The notes under the pieces were generated by a model. That model made no database searches. It was not told the origin of the DNA and saw only the letters and a program-made list of their open reading frames with translations. Shown here one piece after another: positions 1 to 10,490 of a stretch of 64,000 bases of DNA (positions are counted from its first letter, which is position 1; each line of letters opens with the position of its first letter). The DNA comes from Eutreptiella sp. 'Long Island Sound 2002' (Eukaryota; Euglenozoa; Euglenophyceae; Eutreptiales; Eutreptiaceae): assembly GCA_964036045.1 (NCBI GenBank), contig OZ038379.1, positions 117,131,104 through 117,195,103 on the forward strand. The letters run 5' to 3'. Position numbers and translations under genes: made by a program.

Positions 1-1048
1 GCACTAGTGGAGTGGTCCCGGACGACCATCCATCTCAGGATGATGCAGCATGTGGCGCAAGTGTTGACGGAGAAGGTCGTTGCGGAAGCGGTGGCCCGCA
101 CACAGGGGGCGCTAATGAAGGAGGTGGACATGTACCGTATGGCCGCGCCCATGGGGCGAGTCTTGGAGACAAAAGATACACGTACAATGAAAGGTAGACG
201 CCTGTACATTGTGGAAAGTCTTGTGGGTGGCGTTCCAAGTGCGGCACCCCCGGTCCACAACGTACAAACCCGCCGTACGGCAGCAGTTGCGGGTCATGAG
301 CGCGACCCGGCAGCCACTGCAAAAATGGTAACCTGTGCAGTGGTACCACAATGGCGACGGGGAGACGGAAATCGTTTTGTGGCGCGCGCTCAAAGAAATG
401 GAATGGGAGATAGTAGATGTGACCGCTCAGCTCCGCCGAAGAGAGGGCCTGCCGACGCTACAACTGCCCTCGGAAATGTGGGCGGACACCGTCGCAGCGA
501 GGGGCGTGCCTGTACACTCGGATGCCGGGGCTTGACAAGACCCGGACGCACGAAGTGGGTGCAGAGTGGGCTGACCAGGATCGGCCAAAACTAGTGGGGT
601 GTGGCGTTGCCCCTGGAGGACTGGACCAACAACACAACGGCCGAGCTGCTGGGGATAGTGCTCGGATTGCATGTCGTGGAGCGCTTACATGACGTGGGAG
701 CGTGATCGATAGAGCAGGCATATGGCGTGCAAGCGGCGGCAGCGGTGGCGGAGTCGCCTCCGGAGAGATCGTGGCACCCTTGGCGGAGGGCGTTGCAGTG
801 GTCTGTAGGGCAAGCGGCAAATGCGCACCGGTGGGTGAAGTCTCACCAAGAGGTGTGTGCCCTTCCTGCAGCATGGGAGGTCACGACAATGGGCAACATC
901 ATGGCGGACGCATCGGCCCCGGAAGCTATGGACTGGAGCGCTCGAGGACAGAGGGTAGCGGTGCCGCTGCCATTGCAGCCGACGTGCGGAGTGCGCGTGA
1001 TGTCGTGAAGCATGTCAAACATGGAGTGGCGCATCCACGAGCTGCATA
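1..1048 (+). pseudogene. Retrotransposon pol remnant, RNase H domain
   Basis: Pieces in three frames join into an RNase H domain, which in retroelements removes RNA from the RNA-DNA hybrid. In order they read VPVHSDAGA (first Asp block, near 505-533), TTAELLGIVLGLHVV (second acidic block, near 635-680), SIEQAY after a stop, and WVKSHQ...GNIMADASAP (final His and Asp, near 830-915). At least two frame changes (near 335-535 and 535-600) and a TGA at 703-705 break it. The TGA sits where the DSxxA motif should have its Asp. Upstream codons 7-330 look like the end of an RT-connection region. The element is cut by the left edge of the window. It is a dead fragment; the RNase H call rests on motif order and spacing. 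Confidence 0.6.
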
Positions 1049-1801
1049 AATGCAGACCCCCACGGCACCTTCATCATAAGATGGAACAGCTCCTTTGAGA
1101 GTTCCCTGAAACAGGGATAATGCTCGTACCGCTGCACCTGGGTATGTGGCACGCGGTCCTAGAAGCCTGCTAGCCCTGTGAACACCACAAAGAAGTGACG
1201 ACTCGATTTTGGTGCCTGTGCTACAGGTTGGAAGGCGTTGGTCCCTGCAAGCAGCAGACCCGCCTTGGCGATTGCATGGAGGGGTGGCATTGAGCATCAT
1301 CGGCGAGGTCCCCCGATGGCGCACATGCATAGCTGCCGAGGGCACGCACGCCTATGGTGGTGTGTCGGTGCACAGCAATTGGAAAGTGGAGTATGGTGCA
1401 CTTGCAACAATGCACCATGTGGACGAGCAAGCATGCATGACAATGGAATCAATGAAACAGCAAGTTTGTGTTTGCTTCTTGTCGTTCTAGTATTCTTCTA
1501 ATCCAGGCTAGAGCGTTCTAGGGTAGAAGTCATAGCCGAGAGGGAGATTGGCCGTTCTAGCATGTGCAAAGGGTACGTCCGCACCTCTTTTGGATAGTTC
1601 ATTTTCTCATTTCAAGATTGGCGGAACGTGCATTTTGGTGTATTGTACTTCTGCGTTGCTTGTGGAGCAGAGAAGGCAAGGAGCTGTGCTCGTTGCCGCA
1701 TCCACCCTCATGGAAACACCGATGAAGGTGTGCAGGGGAAGGGGGATATTGCAAAAGGGGCCATTGAAGAGAAGACCACTTCCAACAAGGCCCCCAACTA
1801 G
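1049..1801. other. No recognisable gene
   Basis: Only short overlapping frames without recognisable motifs are seen. Nothing can be supported here beyond unique-looking sequence between two gene scraps. Confidence 0.5.
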
Positions 1802-2053
1802 GGGGCTTCCCGCATAGCCGCTAAAACGAGGTTTGCTGCCACAAAGACGTCTACCAGGGACACGATTGCCAAGAAAGGGTTTCCCTTTGTTGCGACTAAA
1901 CAGAAGGTTGCTGCCAAGAAGTCCACTAACGAGGAGATTGCCGCAGAGCATACTACCCACCTGTGGGCTACCCGCTTTGCCAATGAACAACAAGCCCGAA
2001 AGATTTGGGAGGAGAGGGCTTCGAGGGAGGAACCTAGCCGCGTTGCAACTTAA
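1802..2053 (+). pseudogene. Lys/Ala-rich coding scrap, no start codon
   Basis: Frame 2 is open from the TAG at 1799 to TAA at 2051-2053. It encodes about 83 residues rich in Ala, Lys and Thr (for example FVATKQKVAAKKSTNEE), ending in a charged stretch with WATRFANEQQARKIWEERAS. The composition resembles a histone H1-like tail or a basic nucleic-acid-binding ORF1 segment. There is no ATG at its start and no flanking coding sequence I can join to it. I do not recognise a family; it may be an exon or a relic. Confidence 0.3.
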
Positions 2054-2281
2054 GGGTAGGTTGCTGCCAAGGAGGCCGCCATGTAGAAGGTTGTCACAAA
2101 GAGGGCCTCCAACACATGTCGCAAATCACTTTGCTTCTTATGTCCAAATCCCTATCCATTTTCCACCGGATTTAGCGGAAATACCCGGGTATACACGCCG
2201 GGATTGTCAATCATCGCTGCCAAAATGCTTAGGATAAATCCCGACCCGAGAAAAAAACGCTCGGCATATATTCTGTTGCCG

Positions 2282-2400
2282 CTCGGGATATCGCTGGGAA
2301 TTTTTCCGGGGGCCGCTCGTGATATCGCTTGGGATTTATCCGGTGGCCGCTCGGGAAATCGCTTGGGATTTATCCGGGGGCCGCTCGGGATCCTCCTTAG
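2282..2400. repeat. 34-bp minisatellite, 3.5 units
   Basis: Units start at 2282, 2316, 2350 and 2384, each beginning CTCGGGATATCGCTTGGGAT or a close variant and ending CCGGKGGCCG. The spacing is exactly 34 bp. The same unit recurs at 4982-5070. Confidence 0.9.
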
Positions 2401-2639
2401 GGATTTTTGCCAACGTGCCTTACTCAACCGCTCCTCTGCACCACCAGGCCAGTGCACTCTGTCCCTTGCAATTTTTTGTCACGGAATCACCCCCAGGGGC
2501 CGTCCAAATGTCAACATCAAAGCTGCCCTGGTAGACCTGGGAGGGACACTTTTCCCTTTTGTTGAAAATGTTCCCGAAATAACCGGTTTTTTGATCTGGC
2601 GAGAAATGTCCAAGGTTGATTATAGTGGTTGGGTGGCTT

Positions 2640-3780
2640 AGCATAGACCTAGGGAGTTGAATACTCTAGCAGCCCCGCCTTTTGTTGTGCCTGTGTTTTT
2701 TGCGGGATGTGTCCACGGTGTGCAAGTCACGGTTGCTTTTCATTTGTAATTGCTGACCACCATCAGCTATGGTGGGAGTTGGGGGGGCGTGCCCGTGTTG
2801 TGTGCCCTTGGGAAACTGGGAAAGAGCACACGCTGCTCGGGACATGTTCCTACATGAACCGCTGCCCATTCATGAACGCCGCTGCACAAAATTTGCGGGC
2901 ACCACTGGCCTCCAAAATGTTTTTCCTATGCAACGTGTCTTGCATAATATCAAAGGGGCCATTAGTCGTGCATGCATCGTTGCATGGCGCGTATTACCCC
3001 CCGCAGATGCAAACCTACTGTTCCAGTATCTGGTTACCGTGGCAAAGCGCTACATTATCACATAACTGCCTGTTGACTCCCGTCAGCATCGCTGGTTAGT
3101 GCGACGCCATTTCCGGACCGGTGTGTCGCTGACGGGTTTGGAGGCCAGGTCGCTTGCGTCACGGCTTGCACAAGATGTTGCCCTTCCGTTGCCTTACCAT
3201 GTGTTGTTCCTCTCGATCTGTCACATCGTTGTTCTAATCTATAGTGGTACCCTACAAATACCCACCACTGAATGGCGCATCTGGGGCCCGCTTCATGTGT
3301 CTTTGATGCACCTTATCCTGGAATACGGTGAGGAAGGTAGCACATAGACCTTGTATTTGTCATGGTATGGAACATGTTTTTCAGCTGCCTCGGTTACCGA
3401 TGGGTTGTACAGATGAGGCAGGAGAGAGGGAGAATGAGGCTTGGCAAGCGCTTTGCCCACCTCACCTCCACCGTGACATACAAAAGTATTTAAGAGACGT
3501 TGGGGCATGACATGTATGTCAAATTCCTAGGGTGCCGTGCCCGTTGCTCTGAGGTCCATTTGTGGCACCCCTAGAGGCCGGGGGTGGTTTTGGAGCAGCG
3601 TGTGGTCAGCACCTCCCCCATGTGCAGGGCAGTGTTCGAGCGATTGCTTGCAAAAAATTTGACAATAATACGTTCAGGTGCTACATGCATATGAGCACCC
3701 AGTCAGTATATATAACCACTAACACCTGCAAGCCGCAAATGGATGTGTACTGCATCTATGGCTGTTGCGGTGCTGAGCGG
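2640..3780. other. Unrecognised open frames
   Basis: Plus-strand frames at 2769-3065 (starts with ATG, 98 codons) and 3099-3347 (82 codons, no ATG) read like diverged coding sequence, for example LLFQYLVTVAKRYIIT followed after a frame change by LASRLAQDVALPLPYHVLF. No family is recognised. They may be one broken gene or chance frames. Confidence 0.25.
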
Positions 3781-3810
3781 AGTGGACAATGGCGCTGGAC
3801 TCTTACAACG

Positions 3811-4145
3811 ATGGCAGCGGTACGGCACCGGCCCACATTCAACGATGCCAATGCGAACCCTTATGTAACCAAAAAACAGCGGAAACAATTGGCCAAGGAA
3901 CGGGCAAAAGGTAAGGCAGTGGTAGGTAAGCATAGTACAACCCGCGAAGAGAGACGAAGGTGACAGTGGTGACAAACAGTGCTGAGGACTCAGCTGCATC
4001 CTTTGATATTGGTCCTGTGTTGGACTCAGCCACACAGCGGACCCAACCAATGCGTGCTGTCAAGCTGCACAGGCGCATTGTTGTGGATGCAAATAATTCG
4101 TCAGACCCTGACCCAACAGCTTCAGACAGCTCCGGTAATTCGTAA
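3811..4145 (+). pseudogene. Basic then acidic Ser-rich coding scrap
   Basis: Frame 1 reads a basic stretch (KKQRKQLAKERAKGK) up to a TGA at 3961-3963. Frame 3, open from 3960, continues with an acidic, Ser/Asp-rich stretch (DSATQRTQPMRAVKLHRR, then NNSSDPDPTASDSSGNS) to TAA at 4143-4145. The overlap suggests one broken frame. Low complexity prevents family assignment. A Ser-rich continuation may lie at 4570-4880 after the minisatellite. Confidence 0.3.
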
Positions 4146-4239
4146 ATGGCATCCAGTGACGCATCTTCACCACGGGCGTCCTTAAGGGACGAGCTTTTTT
4201 TTTTTTGCTAAGGAAAGCCCCTAAGGACAGCCCCAAGGG

Positions 4240-4492
4240 ACCACCAACCGCCAACCGCCAACTCCCATCAACTGCCACCGCCACCAACCGCCAGCCACCA
4301 ACCGCCACCAACCGCCAGCCACCAACCGCCGGCAACTGCCAGCGGCGACCAACCGCCAACTGCCAACCACTGCCAACTGCCTCCAACCACCAACTGCCAG
4401 CCACCAACCGCCGCCAACCACCACCAACTGCCACCAACCGCCAGTTGCCAACTGCTAACCGCCAACAGCCGACCGCCAACTGCCACCAACCA
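4240..4492. repeat. CCAACYGCCA-type minisatellite
   Basis: About 250 bp made of shuffled CCAACCGCCA, CCACCAACCGCCA and CCAACTGCCA units with no G on the plus strand except in the CCG steps. It is bounded by T-runs at about 4196-4206 and 4541-4549. Confidence 0.9.
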
Positions 4493-4981
4493 TGGTCGAG
4501 CACATGGAGTGCCCGCGGGCTTTTTTGGGAAACCGAAACACTTTTTTTTTGTTTTTCTCTCCCGTTAAGGACACCCCTGATCTTCACATACGGACAGCGG
4601 TAATTCTACAAGTGCTGGCACCCCCAGTACCACCAGCAGTGGCAGCAGCAGTGACTCCCTTGTCCCGGAGCCCCACCTACAAAAAAATTTCGCCGCAGCG
4701 GCGTCCCAAGCAAGGCAACTGTGAAGGTGGCGTGCATTGATGTGGATGACGCATCCTCAAGTGCCCCCCCTGCCACCTTGCCTTGCGAAAGTGACCATTA
4801 CCCTACACACTATGTTGACCGATCATCTTTGCTGACCTCTACCTCAAGAACCCACTCCCCGAGGTCCTCGGTGCGGCCGGGGTATACCCAAATTGATGTT
4901 ACCTACCTTCTTTTGGCGTGGGGCGGTGCGATTGTCGGACTGCAGCACCTAGGCCGCATAGGCAACTGGCCGCATACCCAA

Positions 4982-5070
4982 CTCGGGATATCGCTTGGGA
5001 TTTATCCGTTGGCTGCTCGGGAAATCGCTTGGGTTTTTTCCGGTGGCCGCTCAGGAGATCCCCAAGCATA
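4982..5070. repeat. 34-bp minisatellite, second locus
   Basis: Units start at 4982, 5016 and 5050, with the same 34-bp spacing and sequence as the array at 2282-2400. Confidence 0.85.
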
Positions 5071-5390
5071 TTCGGTTTGGCCTTAGGTGTATCCGAGCAC
5101 GTTCCTAGGCATTTTTCCCTTTAAAATCCCCGGCGATTTGGACATAAGAAGCAAAGCGATGGAGCGACATGTGAGGAGAAGGCTTCCCAAGTTGGTGTTG
5201 AAAAGAAGGTTGTAGCCCGGCTGGCCTTGTTGTGGTTTTCTTTCACTTTCAATGTTCCCCAATGCACATAACGCCGAGCCGGACCTTTCTTTTGCCCATG
5301 TGCCGAAAGCGGGGTCACTTTTGCCTATGTTCCACCGCTATCCTCTGGGCTGTCAAGGCGCTGGTAGGGGTGTGTGCGCAGGCATGAGCG

Positions 5391-5404
5391 CCCCCCCCCC
5401 CCCC
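5391..5404. repeat. C14 homopolymer
   Basis: A run of 14 C, one of many such runs in the window (others near 10467, 14374, 14748, 14856, 24699, 25148, 25341, 27050, 28347). Confidence 0.9.
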
Positions 5405-5736
5405 TCGCCAACGAAATCACCACGATGGGGGGTTTCGCCCGTGCCATGGGTGTTCAATGACGCTTGTACTCACACCTCTGGTGAGGTCCTGGCTCCCCCG
5501 ATAGTGCCGATTGTTACTTTTCACAATGTGGAATATTTTGTGCATACATGTGTTCAGGTTTTTCATTTCCCTTCGATATCATGGGGCACGGTTGTGTAGA
5601 GTCTGTGTGTATATCTGTTTTGGCTTTTTTGCTATTTTCTGCACTACTTCTATGACATATGGCAAAATCGTGGTCCGCTGTTGCCCTATCCCCATAGATA
5701 TGCCTATGTCATGTGTATATGTCGTGATTTTTTTTG

Positions 5737-5832
5737 CGCACCTGCACTGCACATCAATATTTGGTTATGCTTTTTTTTTGGCCCGTGTGTGTGTGTGTGT
5801 GTTTGCGTGTGTGTGTCCCCATTCTTTCAGAC
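5737..5832. repeat. Dispersed repeat ending in TTTCAG
   Basis: The segment begins GCACCTGCACTGCACATC, passes through T9 and a GT-rich run, and ends CCCCATTCTTTCAG-AC. A diverged copy lies at 14244-14325 and a shorter one near 13987-14052. All end in a pyrimidine tract plus AG-AC, like a 3' splice site. Confidence 0.6.
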
Positions 5833-5833
5833 C

Positions 5834-5955
5834 AAATTACCGCTAACCAAAAATTTGCCGCTCTTGTGACCAAACTCATGGGGTCTATTAAGAGCCTGCA
5901 GCTTGAAATGCAAATTCTTCAGACATGGGGAAAACACGCCGACACTAAAATATAA
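5834..5955 (+). pseudogene. Short coiled-coil-like coding fragment
   Basis: Directly after the TTTCAG-AC at 5832 a frame reads KFAALVTKLMGSIKSLQLEM and stops at TAA 5953-5955. Heptad-like spacing of hydrophobics suggests a short coiled coil. If the upstream repeat is an intron end, this would be an exon. No family is recognised. Confidence 0.3.
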
Positions 5956-6950
5956 TGTAAGCAGCACAAGCTCACAGCTCTCGGAACATGGCGGTCTGAA
6001 GGGGCACGCGTAGTTACACAGGTAATAACTACATCACGATTCTAAGCATTTGTCAATTCGCGGTTCAATGAGGTGGAATCTTTGGCGCATGCAGCCCTCC
6101 CCAAGTTTTCCTTTGTTGCCTTTTCGGCAAATATGCCAAAAACAGCCGTTGACGAGCAAGCATCACAAGATCTGTGTCCCACTAAGGGGAATTGGCACAT
6201 GAGTACCATATGTGCAAAAAGATGTGAATCCTAGTGAGACGGTGGTCCGTTGGAAACAACAAAACGACAAAATTTTAGTAGGTAGTGTGACAAGCCTTCC
6301 GTAGGTGCTGGCGAGTTTGCGGCAGTGCCCATACCAACCACGGGGACAACTAGCTGCTCTAGCTTGTCAGCCGCGGTGTCACTCCCGTAGTGGCTACACA
6401 TTCCGCCTTCAAAGAAGTACCCATGAAAATCAGAGGCCTTGGATGTACTATTCGCCGAATGAAACGCACATGTGGACATTCGATTTCAAAATTTGGTGGG
6501 AGACCACGGTACAGAGGAAATGGCACAGGCAGCTCGAGATGGATTCAGCTTAGTGTTGAGGTCTACGAAGTGTGCCTCGTCCCCGCTTCACCTTGCGGGG
6601 CCACTGTGGCCGCTAGCCACTTGTTCCATTCTCCTCCGGCTCGGTGTTGCGCCTCCTTGCGTGCTACGTCGCCCTACCTTTGGGCCCCGGTGACCCCTCA
6701 CACCATTGCAGTACGCACACACAATTCTGATGTCATGTATTCCCTCTCCGTCAACCCACCGGTGCGTTGTTCTTGACTCCACGCTTTGTCTTCACCAACT
6801 TAATGCGAGCGGAGTAGCAGGGGTATGCGCCTGCCAAATCGATGGCGGCGCTGGCGGGGAAAGTTCGTCTGGCGGTGGTGGGGAAATTTCCCATAATTCG
6901 TGAAGGCCATAGTGGGCTTGTCGAACAGCTGCTGGTGGGATGATTGAGAT
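5956..6950. other. Gene scraps, no supported gene
   Basis: Short frames only. One plus-strand frame at 6472-6693 contains a plausible stretch (FQNLVGDHGTEEMAQAARDG), but it has no start codon support and no recognisable domain. Confidence 0.3.
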
Positions 6951-7195
6951 TGGTGGAATTATGGGGAATTATGGGGAATTTGGGTGGAATTATGGGGAAT
7001 TATGGGGAATTATGGGGGAATTATGGGGGAATTTTGGGTAATAATGGTGGAATTATGGTGGAATTATGGGGAATTATGGGGAATGGTGGTGGAATTATGG
7101 GGAATTATGGGGAATTATGGGGGAGTTATGGGGAATTATGGAGGAATTATGGTGGAATTATGGGGAATTATGGGGAATTATGGGGAATCATGGGA
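6951..7195 (+). repeat. GGGGAATTAT minisatellite, G-strand array
   Basis: About 24 units of a 10-11-bp repeat (GGGGAATTAT, with GGTGGAATTAT and GGGGGAATTAT variants). Stops are rare, so all plus frames stay open and the 10-bp unit reads GNYGELWGIM. The opposite-strand version of the same array lies at 7842-8720. Confidence 0.95.
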
Positions 7196-7259
7196 TATCA
7201 TTTGTTGTGTTGTTGATGGTTGTTTTTTTGTCGTTGTATGGCCCCTTGCTTCCACAGAC

Positions 7260-7721
7260 ATGTTCGACTTTCATCCTCACACTCCTGCTGGTTTGCCGGC
7301 TGCTGGCACGTCTGATGCTGCTGCTGATGGTACACCACCTGCAACTGCAGATGCTGTGACTGCGGACAATGCTGCTCATGAGCCTCCTGAACAACCTGTT
7401 GCGTCTTCCGCTGTTCCACCTGGTGACAGTCTTGCTGCACTTGATGACACTGTTGCTGCACCACATGGCAGTATTGATGCACTTCTATCTGTTGCTCCTC
7501 AGGAGTCCACGGTGGCACAAAGTGACCATCTTCATGTTGCTGCTGCGCAAGCTGTTGCTGCTCCGCAGGATTGTGGTGGTTCGGCGACCCGTGTTCCCAA
7601 GTTGCAGCAGAGGTCTCTGTCCGACTTCGTGGTGCAACGTCCTGCTGCTCAACTGGTCGCCAAGCTGGCCAAATCTCGGGTAGAACTGATTGCCAATTCT
7701 GCCACCAGGAATCAAGAATAG
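7260..7721 (+). CDS. Ala/Pro-rich 153-residue protein, unrecognised
   Basis: An ATG at 7260 follows a good 3' splice-site-like stretch (GCTTCCACAG-AC). The frame runs to TAG at 7719-7721. The first ~110 residues are low-complexity Ala/Pro/Asp/His. The last ~40 are better structured: LQQRSLSDFVVQ, then AAQLVAKLAKSRVELIANSA, a probable amphipathic helix. QRSLSDFV partly resembles a PIP box (QxxLxxFF) but has Val where the second aromatic should be. It lies exactly between the two inverted GGGGAATTAT arrays, which continue its frame upstream. It may be the cargo ORF of a repeat-flanked unit, or an exon. Confidence 0.4.
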   Translation: MFDFHPHTPAGLPAAGTSDAAADGTPPATADAVTADNAAHEPPEQPVASSAVPPGDSLAALDDTVAAPHGSIDALLSVAPQESTVAQSDHLHVAAAQAVAAPQDCGGSATRVPKLQQRSLSDFVVQRPAAQLVAKLAKSRVELIANSATRNQE

Positions 7722-7841
7722 ACCAGCAGGGATCACCAGGAACTGGGCACCACATCAGGAATCAACAACAAGCGATCGGGAAGCATCAAAAGCAATCCAT
7801 CGGGAACAAAAGCAACACATCAGGAATGAAAACCGAGCCCC

Positions 7842-8720
7842 AATTCCCCCATAATTCCCCATAATTCCCCAAAATTCACCAAAATTCCCTATAATTCCCC
7901 ATAATTCACCCATAATTCCCCATAATGCCCCATAATACCCCATAATTCCCCATAATTCCACCATAATTCCCCATAATTCCCCATAATTCCACCATAATTC
8001 CCCATAATTCCCCATAATTCCCCATAATTCCACCCAAATTCCACCAAAATTCCCCATCATTCCCCATAATTCCCCATAATTCCCCATAATTCCCCATAAT
8101 TCGCCATAATTCCCCATAATTCCCCATGATTCCCCATAATTCCCCATAATTCCCCATCATTCCCCATCATTCCCCATAATACCCCATAATTCCCCATAAT
8201 TCCCCATAATTCCCCATAATTCCCCATAATTCCACCATGCTTCCCCACAATTCCCCATAATTCCATAATTCCCCCATAATTCCCCATAATTCCACCATAA
8301 TTCCCCACAATTCCCCATAATTCCACCATAATTCCCCATAAATCCCCATAATTCCCCATAATTCCCCATAATTCCACCCAAATTCCACCATACTTCCCCA
8401 TAATTCCCCATAATTCCCCATAATTCCCCATAATTCCCCATAATTCCCCATGATTCCCCATAATTCCACCATGCTTCCTCACAATTCCCCATAATTCCAT
8501 AATTCCCCCATAATTCCCCATAATTCCACCATAATTCCCCATAATTCCCCATAATTCCACCATAATTCCCCATAATTCCATAATTCCCCATAATTCCCCA
8601 TAATTCCACCCAAATTCCACCATACTTCCCCATAATTCCCCATAATTCCCCATAATTCCCCATAATTCGCCATAATTCCCCATAATTCCCCATAATTCCC
8701 CATAATTCCCATAATTCCAG
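7842..8720 (-). repeat. GGGGAATTAT minisatellite, opposite orientation
   Basis: About 85 units of CCATAATTCC on the plus strand, with periodic variants (CCACCATAATT, CACCCAAATT, CACCATGCTTCCCCACAATT). A higher-order block of about 230-240 bp repeats: compare 8235-8290 with 8465-8520. It is the inverted partner of 6951-7195. Confidence 0.95.
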
Positions 8721-8785
8721 TCGTCTGGCGGGGAGCCGTCGTCTGGTGCTGGCGGGCGCATACCCCTGGAGTAGGCACGGGGCAT

Positions 8786-8804
8786 GGGGGGGGGGGGGGG
8801 GGGG
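8786..8804. repeat. G19 homopolymer
   Basis: A run of 19 G just after the CCATAATTCC array, in the sequence GGCATGG(G)n-CTGCG. Confidence 0.9.
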
Positions 8805-10490
8805 CTGCGACGCGACACGGAATGACCAATCCCATGGCTGAGGCGTTGGTTGCACTGTACTACCCTCGACCACCGCCCACGGGCCCTTGATTCCATCGAT
8901 GACATGGTCACCAAAACTATGCTCACCTTGTAGTATATCGATCGCAATCTTGATTTGGAGGCGCACATTTTACGGACTACACAGCCGCATTCATGAGTTT
9001 GCATATGCCCCCGCGATGGATGCCCATACAGGCAATGCAGAGCACAACACCCGCAGCCGCACAAACATTCTCTCTCATATTTCCTCTCCACATGACGGGC
9101 AATGGACAACCAACCCCCAGTTTTGTATGGCACAACAATCCTCCGGCAAAGGGAATTGCACCTCTTGCACCCAAGCGAACCAAGCAGTTTTCAGTAACAT
9201 CAGGGTGCCACAGCGCATTATATGTCGTTTTTCACCTGTACCCCGGTGTTTTCGCGCGAAGGGGGGGGTTTCTTCCGTCCACTATTGGGGGTTTCAACTT
9301 TTTGGCCGTGTATCTCCGAGTGATCGCATTTTTGATATGGCATGTGATACATTTTTGAAAAGTGGGTGGAAAGGGGTTTCTAAAGCTTTTTTCGGTTTGG
9401 GCTAGCTCACCGATATGTTGAAATGCCGGGACGAACGAAAAAACCTTTTCGGTGTGGACGCCCCTTTTTGCTGTTCACACAGAATACTCCACATCTGCAC
9501 TGGTTAGGTTGTCTGCTACATTTTCCCAGTTTTTAGTGCAAACACATTCTTTTCAAGCAAGAGACATGCAATGGGGCTGCAAATAACCATTTTGCAATGG
9601 GCGTGTTATTGCGAGGTCAACGTGACCGTCTCCCATTGGCCACAAAAGTTGACATTGCGGCAAGAGTCACCGGTGCGGTGCAAGCAAAACTTGCACCAAC
9701 AAGCATGCCTCCGCCGCTCCAACCGATCTGCCCTACCCGTGGACCGCCAATGATAGTGCTTCTTGGTCCCTGGAATGGTCTTGGCGGGCTTCACTTCAAG
9801 CAAATTCTGTTTCATGTGTACGAAGCGATATTGTGTAAACTTACTATAGGTGCCCGAACGGGGCGATTTTTCGTGACCTTGGACATTTTTGCCACCGGAG
9901 ACTCTGCATTGTGTTCTTGTGCAGATCCGTGGCAAAATTTGCCCAAACTGCTTTTGACTGCAGCCCCAAGACCATCCACCGGGCTCTTGCCATGATACTC
10001 TACATCGTACCCCCACCCCCCAGGACAGCCATGGATCAATTCCTGCTGGGATAGGGTGTACAAAAATGTTGCTTTGCTGAAGGCAGCGCCTGCCCCTGCC
10101 GGGAAAAGTAGACGCCCTTGGCAGTCCCTCCTCGCGTACGGATCCGTGAAGCACTATCTTTCAAGCCAAACAATGCCGAGGAGGGACCTTTTGCACTGAG
10201 TAGTACGGAACATACATCGTGCTGGTGCCCGGAGAGGGCGATCTCCCCTTCCTTGGACTTGGGGAAAACGGGGCGCTGCCGCTAGTCGAAAACATGGTTA
10301 CAAACACAAAAAATCGAGAATGCTGCAAAGAGGGCGTGAGGACAAGCTCCGAAACCTTGAAAAAAGGATTGCCCACTCTCCAAATAGTGGGGGCCGGTCC
10401 CCTCACCTCACAACACCCTAATCTGCGGGGCGCACACCGCTAGTGGACGGTTTTGGATGGGTTCAGCCCCCCCCCCCCCCGCGAAAGAGC
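8805..10490. other. No supported gene
   Basis: Frames such as 8887-9405 and 9597-9995 (plus) are open but carry no motif I recognise. The second may be the diverged N-terminal part of the RT-like pseudogene that follows. A C14 run closes the stretch at about 10467. Confidence 0.35.

Noticed and set aside
7842-8720. CRISPR-like array
   Set aside because: The units are 10-11 bp head-to-tail with no spacers; it is a minisatellite in a eukaryotic context.
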